The notes: generated by a model not told the origin, from the letters alone. Shown: positions 1-7,423, numbered from the stretch's first letter. The stretch: 12,622 bases of DNA from Desulfarculales bacterium UBA696 (GCA_002298995.1 DBMO01000063.1:1-12622), one strand, 5' to 3'. Numbers and translations: made by a program.

Positions 1-90
1 CGATTTGAGCAACAGCCCCTTTATCGTGCCCACCGCCAACGGAATTTCGCAATTAAATTGATTTCGCCATCTGGGCGAAAGTCCTTGTTG

Positions 91-1101
91 CTAAAAAGAA
101 GCCCCGCCGGTTGTTGGCTCGGGGTTATGCTCACCGCGTTCCGGTTCTTCACTGTTTATGAAACCGCGGAAAAAATGCCTCCCGAAAATGGTATCGTAAC
201 TCGTCCAGTTGCTTTCTTCATCTGCATTTGCAACAATTCGCCGGATCGCGTTGATTTTGGCGTCCAGGTCATCAGCAAAATGGAGGGCAACGGCCTCCTT
301 GCTCGCCGGCAGCTTGACCGCGCCGAATTGGGCCTCGCCGTGGTGGCTGAGTATGAGGTGCTTTAAAATAAGGGCCGTCTCGGGCGGAAAATCTTCAGTC
401 GAGCGAATTTTTTCATCGATCATTTGTGATCCGATCACCATGTGCCCGACCAGCCTTCCCGCATCCGAGTAGCCGATGTGGGTGTCGTATACGAACTCCT
501 CTATCTTGCCGATATCGTGCAAAAAAGCACCCGCAATGAGCAGGTCCCTGTCAAGGTCCGGATAGTGATTACAGATTCTATAAACCAGGGTGATTACCGA
601 AACCGTGTGCTCCAGAAGCCCGCCGATGTAGGCGTGGTGCATGGCCTTTGCCGCCGGACAGAGCTTGAAGCGCTCCATGATCTTCGAATCGGCCAGGAAA
701 TCCGCGCAGAGTCTCTTTAGCGGGCCTGCAGACATGTTCGCCAGAAGCTTTCCGAGTTGATCGAACAGGCCCTCGCGGTCGTAAGGACATACCGGCAAAA
801 AATCGGCTGAATCGTATCCGCCGTCAGGCACCGGCAGGATTTCAGTGACATTAAGTTGAATCTTATCTTTATAAAGTTCGCTACGGCCGCGCACCAGGAT
901 GATATCCCCGTCCCGGAAGCCGCCGGCGGCCTCGGGTGAGCTTTCCCACATCTTGGCGGATATTTCCCCTGTCTTGTCGGAGAGCTTCAAACTGAGGTAC
1001 TGCGACCCGTTTTTAGCAGTCCTTACCTGTTTGTCCGTCGCGGCGAACATCGAGAGGACTTCCTGGCCGGCCTTTATTTCGGAAATGAACTGTTTGGGCA
1101 T
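91..1101 (-). CDS. 3'-5' exoribonuclease, YhaM family (OB-fold plus HD domain)
   Basis: This is a predicted cytoplasmic 3'-5' exoribonuclease of the YhaM type, acting in RNA turnover; the substrate is inferred from the family only. The 336-residue protein has an N-terminal OB-fold nucleic-acid-binding region (about residues 14-90). A metal-dependent HD phosphohydrolase domain follows: H165 in LLEHT, H195-D196 in FLHDIGK, H220 in VGHM, H253-H254 in LSHHGE and D277 in HFADDLDAK. These are the expected metal ligands in the expected order, and the length fits the family (about 310-340). The start at 1101 is preceded by a G-rich stretch (GGGGAATAGG) acting as a modest ribosome site. The gene is monocistronic on the minus strand and divergent from the envelope genes to its right. 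Its last 14 or so codons are also its own transcription terminator, so the C-terminal tail after FFRGF is probably unconserved. Family assignment is confident; the RNase activity is inferred. Confidence 0.92.
   Translation of the reverse strand: MPKQFISEIKAGQEVLSMFAATDKQVRTAKNGSQYLSLKLSDKTGEISAKMWESSPEAAGGFRDGDIILVRGRSELYKDKIQLNVTEILPVPDGGYDSADFLPVCPYDREGLFDQLGKLLANMSAGPLKRLCADFLADSKIMERFKLCPAAKAMHHAYIGGLLEHTVSVITLVYRICNHYPDLDRDLLIAGAFLHDIGKIEEFVYDTHIGYSDAGRLVGHMVIGSQMIDEKIRSTEDFPPETALILKHLILSHHGEAQFGAVKLPASKEAVALHFADDLDAKINAIRRIVANADEESNWTSYDTIFGRHFFRGFINSEEPERGEHNPEPTTGGASF
92..126 (-). terminator. Intrinsic terminator of the exoribonuclease gene, overlapping its stop codon
   Basis: Read on the minus strand, CCCC(GA)GCC pairs with GGCGGGG around a 7-nt loop (AACAACC). 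It is followed by CTTCTTTTT and then the TAG stop. The hairpin and T-tract therefore encode the last residues (NPEPTTGGASF) of the exoribonuclease. Confidence 0.75.
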
Positions 1102-1148
1102 CCTATTCCCCGCGGTGAGATCCTGTATCTGCTTCTCAAATCCGCGTT

Positions 1149-1177
1149 ATCCTAGTATATCCGGACCGGACAGTCAA
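1149..1177 (-). promoter_or_regulatory. Sigma-70-type promoter for the exoribonuclease gene
   Basis: On the minus strand, TTGACT (1172-1177) is followed after exactly 17 nt by TAGGAT (1149-1154). A start about 7 nt further on would give a leader of roughly 40 nt before the ATG at 1101. The boxes match the consensus at 5/6 and 4/6 positions. Confidence 0.6.
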
Positions 1178-1229
1178 ACCGCCATTGGCTCCGGCCACCA
1201 CGCGATTCAGGCGGATTGTAAAGAAACCC

Positions 1230-1258
1230 TTGCGGTGCCGGACATGAAAGTTTATAGG
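1230..1258 (+). promoter_or_regulatory. Possible weak promoter for the PLDc_N-ppiD-YIP1 genes
   Basis: TTGCGG (1230-1235) lies 17 nt ahead of TATAGG (1253-1258), about 75 nt upstream of the ATG at 1335. The -35 box matches only its first three positions, so this is a weak call. It is the best candidate I see in the gap between the divergent genes. Confidence 0.3.
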
Positions 1259-1334
1259 AATCCCTTGACCTTGGAACTGCCGGGCCATGTCCCTGGCAAC
1301 CTGGAATTGCAGTTTCCGGAAGGAAGAAGTAGAA

Positions 1335-1598
1335 ATGCCGGTAGACATGCCAATTAAGATTTTGCTTGTTACAATTCTGTTCGCCCTCCCGCTCGTTCCA
1401 ACTTTCTGGGCTATTAAAGATATTCCGAAGCGCCGTTTTGCGAGTTCGAGGGCCAAGATGGTCTGGTTTGCTTTTGTCGCCTCCGTGCCATTCGTTGGGG
1501 CGATGTTCTATATCCTTCTCGGAAGGAGAAACACCCAGGCCGCATTATCATTGAATACCACGCTCGACAGCATGGAGGTAAATAAGACCGATGCTTGA
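1335..1598 (+). CDS. Small two-helix membrane protein, PLDc_N-like (cardiolipin synthase N-terminal type)
   Basis: This is an 87-residue inner-membrane protein with two hydrophobic segments (about residues 7-26 and 42-62). The arrangement LVPTFWAIKDIPKRR, second helix, FYILLGRRN resembles the stand-alone 'phospholipase D N-terminal' domain found at the front of cardiolipin synthases. There is no PLD catalytic domain (no HKD motif), so it should not be called a synthase; its function is unknown. I chose the ATG at 1335 over an in-frame ATG at 1287 because AGGAAGAAG directly precedes it and homologous sequence starts near here. Its stop overlaps the start of the downstream isomerase gene by 8 nt, which suggests translational coupling. 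Confidence 0.75.
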   Translation: MPVDMPIKILLVTILFALPLVPTFWAIKDIPKRRFASSRAKMVWFAFVASVPFVGAMFYILLGRRNTQAALSLNTTLDSMEVNKTDA

Positions 1599-3483
1599 TT
1601 TTGTAAGAAAACACTCCCGATCCTGGCTGGTCAAGGTAGTCCTGTGGCTCATTATTATCGTTTTTGTTGCCTGGGGCGGCTATTCGTATACCGCGCGCCA
1701 TCAGTTCGAAATGGCCCAGGTGGGCGATATTACGATTACCGACAGCGAATTTAACACCGCATACAGCAATGCGGTCGAGAATTATCGCCGCCAGCTCGGG
1801 CCCGCCTTCTCGGAAGAGCTTATTCGGAGGCTCGATGTAAAAAAGCAGACCCTGGAGAATTTAATAGTCAATGCTCTGGTGGTCCAGGCGGCCCAGAACA
1901 TGGGCCTCACTGCGTCGGCCGATGAGGTCAGACAGGCAATTGTTCAGCAATTCCAAAATAATGGAAGATTTGACAAAAACACATACGAGATGTTCCTGCG
2001 GCAGAATCGGATGGCCCCCGAAACTTTCGAGAATAAGCTCGCCCATGAAATAACGATCCGCAAGATAGGGTCGCTGATAATAAACAGGGCGGTACTATCC
2101 GAGGACGAAATCCTTAAGGACTACCACTTCAACCGCGATAAAATCACACTCGCCTATGTTTCTGTCGACCCCAAGCCAATGGAAGACCAGGTCAAAGTAG
2201 ACGAAGCATCCCTTCGCTCCTTTTATGACGGCAACCAAAACAAATACATGGAACCGGAGAAGCGCGAAATCTCATACGCAATTATTGATACCGAAGAGCT
2301 CGGCAAGGACATTCCGGTAAGCGACAGCGACGCCAGGAGATATTACGACGAGCATTCCGATAAGTATAAGCACGACAAGGAAGTGCACGCGCGCCACATT
2401 CTGATTTCGCTCAAGCCGTCCGGCGCCACGGAACAGGAAATAGATGCCGCCCGCGCCGAAGCCCAGAAGATTCTCGGAGAAGCCAAGGGAGGAAAAGACT
2501 TTGCCGAGTTGGCGAAAAAATATTCGCAGGACCCCGGCAGTGCCAAGCAGGGTGGCGATCTTGGCTGGTTCGATGCTAAGAAGATGGTCCCGGAATTTTC
2601 CGAAACGGCATTTTCCCTGCAAAAAGGACAGATGAGCGATGTGGTGAAAACGAGCTACGGCTTCCACATCATAAAGGTCGAGGACATCCGCGAAGCAAAG
2701 ACAACACCATTTGATGAAGTGAAAGGCGACATAGTAAAGCAGCTCAAGACCGAGGCAGTGCAGGACTTTGCCTACAAGAAAGCGCGCGATTTGCGCGATA
2801 TCGCCTTTGCCCGCAAGGACATGGAAAAGGCTGCACAGGAGATAAAACTCGGCAAGGCCGGGACGACCTGGATCGACGCGAAAGAAAGCCAACCCGATGC
2901 CTGGCCCTTTACCCCGCAGATCAAGTCCAAGCTCTTTGACCTTCAACAGGGCGAAGTCAGCGAGATCTTCGAACTTCCCGGGCGGTTCATGGTGGCCCAG
3001 GCAAAAACAGTCAAAGCACCGGTCTTGATCGCGTATGAGCAGGTAAAAGACAGGGTTGAAAAGGAATACAGGGCCGAACAGTCGAAAGTACTCGCTCAAA
3101 AGAAAGCAGCCGAAATTTTGAAGGCCGCCGCCGAGAAAAAGAGTCTCAGCGATGCGGCAAAGCAGATCAACCTGGCCGTCAAGCAAAGCCCACCGTTTTC
3201 GAGACAGGAGCCTGACAAGGACCTCATGCTGCTGCGCGGCGAGTCTTTGAATGACGTGTTTGGACTCGATGAATCGAAACCATTTCCGAGCGCGCCGCTT
3301 GAACTTGGCAGCCGATTTGTCGTGTGCCAGCTGGTGGCGCGCACCCCGGCGGGCGCGCCCACGGAAGATGAAAGAGCTGAAATATCCAAGCGCCTTCTCC
3401 AGGAAAAACAGGCAACAGTTTGGCTGGCATGGGTCAACGAATTGAGGAAGAATACCAAGATCGAAAAATTCAAAGATGTCTAA
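1591..3483 (+). CDS. ppiD: Membrane-anchored peptidyl-prolyl cis-trans isomerase, PpiD/SurA type
   Basis: This is a predicted periplasmic folding factor held in the inner membrane, catalysing cis-trans isomerisation of prolyl bonds in exported proteins. The 630-residue protein begins with a short cytoplasmic N-terminus and one transmembrane anchor (about residues 12-30). A SurA_N-like chaperone region follows (about 37-200). A parvulin rotamase domain (about 265-364) shows EVHARHILIS, FAELAKKYSQDPGSAKQGGDLG and YGFHIIKVED. A second PpiC-like region without clear parvulin motifs and a coiled, lysine-rich C-terminus complete it. Length and layout match PpiD (E. coli about 620). The start is set by the 8-nt overlap with the preceding gene; the YIP1 gene follows after 18 nt, so the three probably form one transcript. 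The exact family name (PpiD versus other SurA-like) is less sure than the isomerase call. Confidence 0.9.
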   Translation: MLDFVRKHSRSWLVKVVLWLIIIVFVAWGGYSYTARHQFEMAQVGDITITDSEFNTAYSNAVENYRRQLGPAFSEELIRRLDVKKQTLENLIVNALVVQAAQNMGLTASADEVRQAIVQQFQNNGRFDKNTYEMFLRQNRMAPETFENKLAHEITIRKIGSLIINRAVLSEDEILKDYHFNRDKITLAYVSVDPKPMEDQVKVDEASLRSFYDGNQNKYMEPEKREISYAIIDTEELGKDIPVSDSDARRYYDEHSDKYKHDKEVHARHILISLKPSGATEQEIDAARAEAQKILGEAKGGKDFAELAKKYSQDPGSAKQGGDLGWFDAKKMVPEFSETAFSLQKGQMSDVVKTSYGFHIIKVEDIREAKTTPFDEVKGDIVKQLKTEAVQDFAYKKARDLRDIAFARKDMEKAAQEIKLGKAGTTWIDAKESQPDAWPFTPQIKSKLFDLQQGEVSEIFELPGRFMVAQAKTVKAPVLIAYEQVKDRVEKEYRAEQSKVLAQKKAAEILKAAAEKKSLSDAAKQINLAVKQSPPFSRQEPDKDLMLLRGESLNDVFGLDESKPFPSAPLELGSRFVVCQLVARTPAGAPTEDERAEISKRLLQEKQATVWLAWVNELRKNTKIEKFKDV

Positions 3484-3501
3484 ACGGTAAAGGAGAGCGG
3501 C

Positions 3502-4170
3502 ATGGACGGACTGGCTGAAAAGAAAGATCCCAAGGAGTATTTGACCTCAATACTCGACACTGCCGTGCAGGTAGTTACCCGGCCCGTTGACTTTTACCGG
3601 GAAATGCCGAGATGGGGCGGATTTGTAGACCCGCTCATTTTTCTCGTAGTCGTTTCCGTTGCCGCTGGGGTAGTCCAGGCCGTATTTTCCCTGTTTGGCC
3701 TCGGCATGGGCGCAGGGCTTGCCTCCATAGTGATTATGCCGATCGCCGCCGCGATTTTCGGCTTCGTAAGCGCGGCGATTCTTTTCGTTATATGGAAGCT
3801 GCTGGGATCCGAACTGGACTACGAGGTCGCATACCGTTGCGCCGCCTACGCCGGCGCAATCACTCCCATCACCACGATCCTGCACCCGATTCCCTATCTC
3901 GGGGCGCTTGTCGCGATAGTCTGGTTCGCCTACCTCATGATGATTGCAAGCACGGAAGTCTATGGGATCGATGAAAAAAAAGCCCAGATGGTTTTTGGCG
4001 CAATAGCCGTTATCCTCGCCCTGCTTTCCCTGAGCGGCGAATACAACGCAAGAAGATACTACTCCGCTTTTTCCGGAATGAGCTCCAGGATGGACCAGAT
4101 GGATACCGAGGAGGCCGGAAGGAAGATGGGGGAATTTTTCAAAGGCTTTCAAAAAGGGGCAAAGGAGTAA
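3502..4170 (+). CDS. YIP1-family integral membrane protein
   Basis: This 222-residue protein is mostly membrane-embedded. After a hydrophilic start, the segment TRPVDFYREMP with WGGFVDPLIFL is the usual opening of bacterial Yip1-domain proteins. About five hydrophobic stretches follow (roughly residues 44-66, 70-100, 113-128, 132-150 and 163-178), and then a charged, methionine-rich cytoplasmic tail. A good ribosome site (AAAGGAGAG) sits ahead of the ATG. The gene follows ppiD by 18 nt and is likely cotranscribed. The bacterial family has no settled function; eukaryotic Yip1 acts in vesicle traffic, but that role should not be transferred. Its place beside a periplasmic folding factor suggests an envelope role, which is inference only. 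Confidence 0.8.
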   Translation: MDGLAEKKDPKEYLTSILDTAVQVVTRPVDFYREMPRWGGFVDPLIFLVVVSVAAGVVQAVFSLFGLGMGAGLASIVIMPIAAAIFGFVSAAILFVIWKLLGSELDYEVAYRCAAYAGAITPITTILHPIPYLGALVAIVWFAYLMMIASTEVYGIDEKKAQMVFGAIAVILALLSLSGEYNARRYYSAFSGMSSRMDQMDTEEAGRKMGEFFKGFQKGAKE

Positions 4171-4183
4171 TTCCGGCACTTCC

Positions 4184-4208
4184 GTGGGGCAGGCTTTCCG
4201 GCCTGCCC
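4184..4208. repeat. Hairpin repeat copy 1, upstream of pxpB
   Basis: The core GGGCAGGC (4187-4194), loop TTTCCG, GCCTGCCC (4201-4208) is a perfect 8-bp inverted repeat preceded by GTG. A second copy with compensating base changes lies at 5902-5925, before pxpA. It fills most of the 69-bp gap between the YIP1 gene and pxpB and has no T-run. It may be a dispersed REP-like element or an RNA hairpin in the operon transcript. Confidence 0.7.
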
Positions 4209-4239
4209 TGCCCGACCACTACAGTTTGGCCAGGGCCAG

Positions 4240-4926
4240 ATGCAATCTGAATTCCGTATACTTCTTTGCGGCGATACCGGTATAAGCGTTGAATTCGGCA
4301 GCAGCATCGATCCAGCAATCAATGCGAGGGTCCGGCGGCTTCTCTCTGTCCTGAAGTCCAGGAATCAGCCCGGCATCCTGGATTTAAATCCCACCTACCG
4401 CTCTCTTTTTATCCAATACGATCCATGGATATGCTCATTCGAGCGCCTGCTGCAAACAGTCGAGGAATGTGTGGAGTCAAGCGCCGTTGCCGGTGAACGT
4501 ACCGGAGCATTAGTGGAAATCCCTGTCTGCTACGGCAACGAATTCGGCCCGGACATCGAGGAAGTTGCCGCCTTCCATGACCTTGTCCCGCAAGATGTGG
4601 CCCGGCTGCACGCAGCCCCTGTCTACCAGGTGTATATGATAGGGTTTACACCGGGATTTCCCTACCTGGGAGGACTCGACGAGCGGCTGCAAACACCAAG
4701 GAAAAGCGAGCCGAGAAAGAAGGTCGCCGCCGGAAGCGTCGGGATCGCGGATCGGCAGACGGGAATTTATCCTATCGAAAGCCCCGGTGGCTGGCGGATA
4801 ATCGGCAGGACCCCCCTGAGCCTTTTCGATCCGGGCCGAAAAATGCCTTTTCTTCTCCAGGCAGGAGATTTTGTACGGTTCGTCCCCATTTCGGGAGAAG
4901 ATTTTGCGAAGCATTCGGATCATTGA
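4240..4926 (+). CDS. pxpB: 5-oxoprolinase subunit PxpB (KipI-like)
   Basis: One subunit of the PxpABC 5-oxoprolinase, which uses ATP to open 5-oxoproline (pyroglutamate) to glutamate in the cytoplasm. The 228-residue length is normal for the family. The KipI/PxpB signature is clear: MIGFTPGFPYLGGLDERL, then TPRKSEPRKKVAAGSVGIADRQTGIYP and SPGGWRIIGRTP. Older literature names this family KipI after the B. subtilis inhibitor of kinase KinA, but the neighbouring pxpC and pxpA point to the metabolic complex. The ATG at 4240 lacks a strong Shine-Dalgarno sequence; the preceding CAGGGCCAG is the only candidate. The gene overlaps pxpC at its end. Confidence 0.93.
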   Translation: MQSEFRILLCGDTGISVEFGSSIDPAINARVRRLLSVLKSRNQPGILDLNPTYRSLFIQYDPWICSFERLLQTVEECVESSAVAGERTGALVEIPVCYGNEFGPDIEEVAAFHDLVPQDVARLHAAPVYQVYMIGFTPGFPYLGGLDERLQTPRKSEPRKKVAAGSVGIADRQTGIYPIESPGGWRIIGRTPLSLFDPGRKMPFLLQAGDFVRFVPISGEDFAKHSDH

Positions 4927-5845
4927 ACCGGGACCCTTCGCAACCATCCAGGACCGGGGCCGTTACGGATACCGGAGCCTGGGTGTTCCGCTCTGCGGGG
5001 CGATGGACGCACAGGCTCTTCGGGTCGGCAACCTGCTGGTCGGAAACGATCGAAAAGCAGCCGGAATCGAGATCACCTTGGGGGGATTTCACGCAGAGTT
5101 CCACTGTGATGTGCATTTCGCACTGACGGGAGATATAGGCGGCGCCTTATTGAACGGCAGCCATATCGATTCGTGGAGGACGCATTCAGCAAAAAGCGGC
5201 GACACCCTGGCACTCGATAATTATCCGTCCCCGCGGACCGGCCCAAGGACATATTTTTCAGTCTCGGGCGGGATAGACGTTCCGCCGGTGATGGAGAGCC
5301 GGTCCACTTATGTTCGCGGCGGTTTCGGGGGGCTGGGAGGTCGAGCGCTCAGGGCGGGCGATGAGCTTCGACTGGGAAATCCGGCCGGGCCGCCCAAAGA
5401 TCTTCCCGCCCCATCCTGGATCATACCGCCCTATTCGCGCGAACCCATCCTTCGGGCGATTCCCGGCCCCCAGGACGACCGGGTCTCACCCGATGGGAGG
5501 AGGGTTTTCTACTCCGAGCCCTACCTCGTTACGGAGCGGGCCGACAGGATGGGAATTTCCCTTTTGGGGCCGGCAATCAACCTGCCTGATGGAGCCGACA
5601 TTATCTCTGACGGCACGTGTCCCGGCGCAGTGCAGGTGCACGGAAACGGACAGCCAACAATCCTCGGGGCGGCCAGCCAGACTACCGGCGGCTATGTCAA
5701 GATTTGTGTGGTGATCTCATCCGACATGGCCCTCGTTGCCCAGCTCATTCCCGGCGACCAGGTGCGCTTCGAGCAAGTCGACCTGTGGCAAGCCCGCGAA
5801 ATCTATATGCGAAACGAGTACCTGACAAGAGACTTTTTCGACTGA
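4904..5845 (+). CDS. pxpC: 5-oxoprolinase subunit PxpC (KipA-like, biotin-dependent carboxylase-related)
   Basis: Partner subunit of PxpB in the 5-oxoprolinase complex. Family hallmarks run in order: RIIEPGPFATIQDRGRYGY at the N-terminus, GAMDAQALRVGNLLVGN, ISDGTCPGAVQVHGNGQPTIL and ASQTTGGY near the C-terminus. These belong to the carboxyltransferase-like AHS2 fold. I place the start at the TTG at 4904, giving 313 residues (E. coli PxpC is 310): GGGAGA lies 5 nt upstream and the conserved N-terminus begins immediately after. A TTG at 4871 would add 11 unconserved residues. The chosen start overlaps the end of pxpB by 23 nt, so translation is probably coupled. There is no ATG option near the conserved start. 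Confidence 0.9.
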   Translation: MRSIRIIEPGPFATIQDRGRYGYRSLGVPLCGAMDAQALRVGNLLVGNDRKAAGIEITLGGFHAEFHCDVHFALTGDIGGALLNGSHIDSWRTHSAKSGDTLALDNYPSPRTGPRTYFSVSGGIDVPPVMESRSTYVRGGFGGLGGRALRAGDELRLGNPAGPPKDLPAPSWIIPPYSREPILRAIPGPQDDRVSPDGRRVFYSEPYLVTERADRMGISLLGPAINLPDGADIISDGTCPGAVQVHGNGQPTILGAASQTTGGYVKICVVISSDMALVAQLIPGDQVRFEQVDLWQAREIYMRNEYLTRDFFD

Positions 5846-5855
5846 TTTTCATTCG

Positions 5856-5870
5856 GGGAAGGCTTTCCAG
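5856..5870. repeat. Possible degenerate half-copy of the pxp hairpin repeat
   Basis: GGGGAAGGCTTTCCAG, just after the pxpC stop, matches the left arm and loop of the repeat at 4184-4208 with one mismatch, but the right arm (CCTGCC) is missing. It lies 32 bp before the full copy 2. Only about 15 bases match, so chance is possible. Confidence 0.3.
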
Positions 5871-5901
5871 TTGCATTTTACAAGCCCTTGAGGACTATGA
5901 T

Positions 5902-5925
5902 GTGGGGCAGGTTTTCCAACCTGCC
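5902..5925. repeat. Hairpin repeat copy 2, directly upstream of pxpA
   Basis: GGCAGGTT (5906-5913), loop TTCC, AACCTGCC (5918-5925) is a perfect 8-bp inverted repeat preceded by GTGG. It differs from copy 1 at three positions, all in the stem and all preserving or improving pairing (C-G to T-A, T-G to T-A). It ends two bases before the GGAGG ribosome site of pxpA (5928-5932), so it could influence pxpA translation. Confidence 0.75.
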
Positions 5926-5937
5926 TCGGAGGCCGCA

Positions 5938-6699
5938 ATGAAAATAGACATCAACTGCGACATGGGCGAAAGCTTCGGAGCCTACAAAATCGGCGAGGAC
6001 GAAAAGATCATTGACTATATAACCTCGGCAAATATAGCCTGCGGCCTTCATGCAGGGGACCCGGCAGTGATGGCCCGAACGGTCGAACTCGCCGTAAGAC
6101 ACGGTGTGGCCGTAGGCGCGCACCCCGGATATCCCGACCTCCAGGGGTATGGGCGCCGGCACATCGAGACTTTTCCCGGTGAAATCAAAAACTGCGTCCT
6201 CTATCAGATCGGGGCCCTTTCGGCCTTCACATCCGCAGCGGACGTCATGCTCCGGCATGTGAAGCCCCATGGGGCGCTCTACAATGATGCGGCCGGAAAC
6301 GAACGCGCCGCCTCGGAGATAATCGAAGCGGTTAAAGCATTCGATCCGGATCTCGTTCTTTTCGCCCTCTCGGGGTCGCTTCTTTCGGAAATGGCCGCCG
6401 CGGCGGGCCTGAGAGTTGCCCAAGAAGCATTCCCGGACCGGGCTTACACGCGAGACGGGCGACTCGTTTCGCGGAAGACCGAGGGGGCGGTTATTCACGA
6501 CCTCCATGAGGTGCGCGAAAGGGTGCTCAAACTTGCCCGGACCGGTAGACTGACAAGCATCGAGGGCGATGAAATAACGCTTCGCGCCGATACCCTGTGC
6601 GTGCACGGAGATACACCCGGCGCATGGGAAATCGCCCGTGAAATCCGGCGGTCTCTGGAAAAGGACGGCATTACCGTAACCGCCGACGCACTCGCATGA
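5938..6699 (+). CDS. pxpA: 5-oxoprolinase subunit PxpA (LamB/YcsF family)
   Basis: Third subunit of the PxpABC 5-oxoprolinase, and the one expected to carry the oxoproline ring-opening chemistry. The family signature starts at the first residue: MKIDINCDMGESFGAYKIGEDE, followed by SANIACGLHAGDP, GAHPGYPDLQGYGRR, HVKPHGALYND and, near the end, LCVHGDTPGA. The length of 253 residues is close to E. coli PxpA (244). The reading frame is open well upstream to 5617, overlapping pxpC, but the ATG at 5938 is right: conserved sequence begins there and GGAGG sits 5 nt ahead. It lies 92 bp after pxpC, a gap holding the hairpin repeat. No pxpR regulator or obvious transporter gene is nearby. Confidence 0.95.
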   Translation: MKIDINCDMGESFGAYKIGEDEKIIDYITSANIACGLHAGDPAVMARTVELAVRHGVAVGAHPGYPDLQGYGRRHIETFPGEIKNCVLYQIGALSAFTSAADVMLRHVKPHGALYNDAAGNERAASEIIEAVKAFDPDLVLFALSGSLLSEMAAAAGLRVAQEAFPDRAYTRDGRLVSRKTEGAVIHDLHEVRERVLKLARTGRLTSIEGDEITLRADTLCVHGDTPGAWEIAREIRRSLEKDGITVTADALA

Positions 6700-6734
6700 G
6701 GGAATTTATCCTCTTTGAGATGAGGAGAGCCAAC

Positions 6735-7289
6735 ATGAAACGCCTTTACGTCTTTGCCGCCTTTGCTTGCCTGCTGGCCATTTCCGGCTGCCACTCCGTA
6801 ACCAGCCCATACCTTGTCGGAAAGCAACCCGCCACTATTAATCCCGAAATCTGGAACGGAAAATGGGGGGCCGATTGCACGGGTGATGAAGCGGTGCAGA
6901 TCGAAGTAGTAGATAAGGACAAGGGGATTTTCCGGGCAACCGTTCTCAATCCCAAAGACCCGCCCGAGGTGGTCGAATGTTACCTCAGGACCGCCGGAAA
7001 CCTGACGTTTGTTAACGCAAAGGTGCAGAAGGAAGGTGAATATCACCCCTGGCTCATTAAAAACGAGGGCGGAAAGATGATAATCCTGTTCTCCCCGGAC
7101 TACGATAAATTCAAATCGCTTGTAGAAAAGGGAATATTACCCGGAGAGGCAGCCGGCGGAGACATCTCCCTTGGCCTGCTCAAATCCGAACACCTTGACC
7201 TCATTACCTCCGAGAAAGAAGGCGTGCTATTTGACTGGAAAGACCCGGTAGTCTTGATTCGGCTGGACGGCGGCGGCAAAAAACCCTAA
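6735..7289 (+). CDS. Predicted lipoprotein of unknown function
   Basis: I do not recognise this protein. The ATG at 6735 is preferred over an in-frame ATG at 6696 because GAGGAGAG lies just upstream and it opens directly on a signal peptide. That peptide is a KR start, a hydrophobic core (YVFAAFACLLA) and a lipobox ISGC with the lipidated cysteine at residue 19. Histidine, not aspartate, follows the cysteine, so outer-membrane sorting is expected if Lol rules apply. The 166-residue mature part is soluble, with the opening IWNGKWGADCTGDEAVQIEVVDKD suggesting a beta-rich fold. Cysteines at residues 54 and 90 could form a disulfide. It follows pxpA by 35 nt and is probably cotranscribed, with no evident functional link. 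Confidence 0.75.
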   Translation: MKRLYVFAAFACLLAISGCHSVTSPYLVGKQPATINPEIWNGKWGADCTGDEAVQIEVVDKDKGIFRATVLNPKDPPEVVECYLRTAGNLTFVNAKVQKEGEYHPWLIKNEGGKMIILFSPDYDKFKSLVEKGILPGEAAGGDISLGLLKSEHLDLITSEKEGVLFDWKDPVVLIRLDGGGKKP

Positions 7290-7405
7290 AGGCCATCGAA
7301 AGAAGCGGGGGACCTGCTCCAAGTGAGCGTGTTGCCCAAATTATGAAATCTCAAAGATGTGGTGTTATCGCCAAATGGCGCCTCGGGGCTCCAGTAAATG
7401 GATAG

Positions 7406-7423
7406 CCCGGATTTATATCCGGG
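7406..7423. repeat. Perfect 7-bp hairpin, possible dispersed repeat or terminator
   Basis: CCCGGAT, loop TTAT, ATCCGGG. There is no T-run on either strand, so rho-independent termination is doubtful. It lies about 115 bp after the lipoprotein stop and could protect the 3' end of the pxp transcript. Confidence 0.5.

Noticed and set aside
2272..3186. Long open frame (304 codons) on the minus strand inside ppiD
   Set aside because: It is the antisense shadow of a well-supported gene, with no ribosome site or recognisable domain and an unnatural Leu/Phe/Gly-rich composition.
5617..5937. Open frame extending pxpA upstream by 107 codons
   Set aside because: It overlaps pxpC in another frame and includes the hairpin repeat; conserved PxpA sequence and a strong GGAGG site both begin at 5938.
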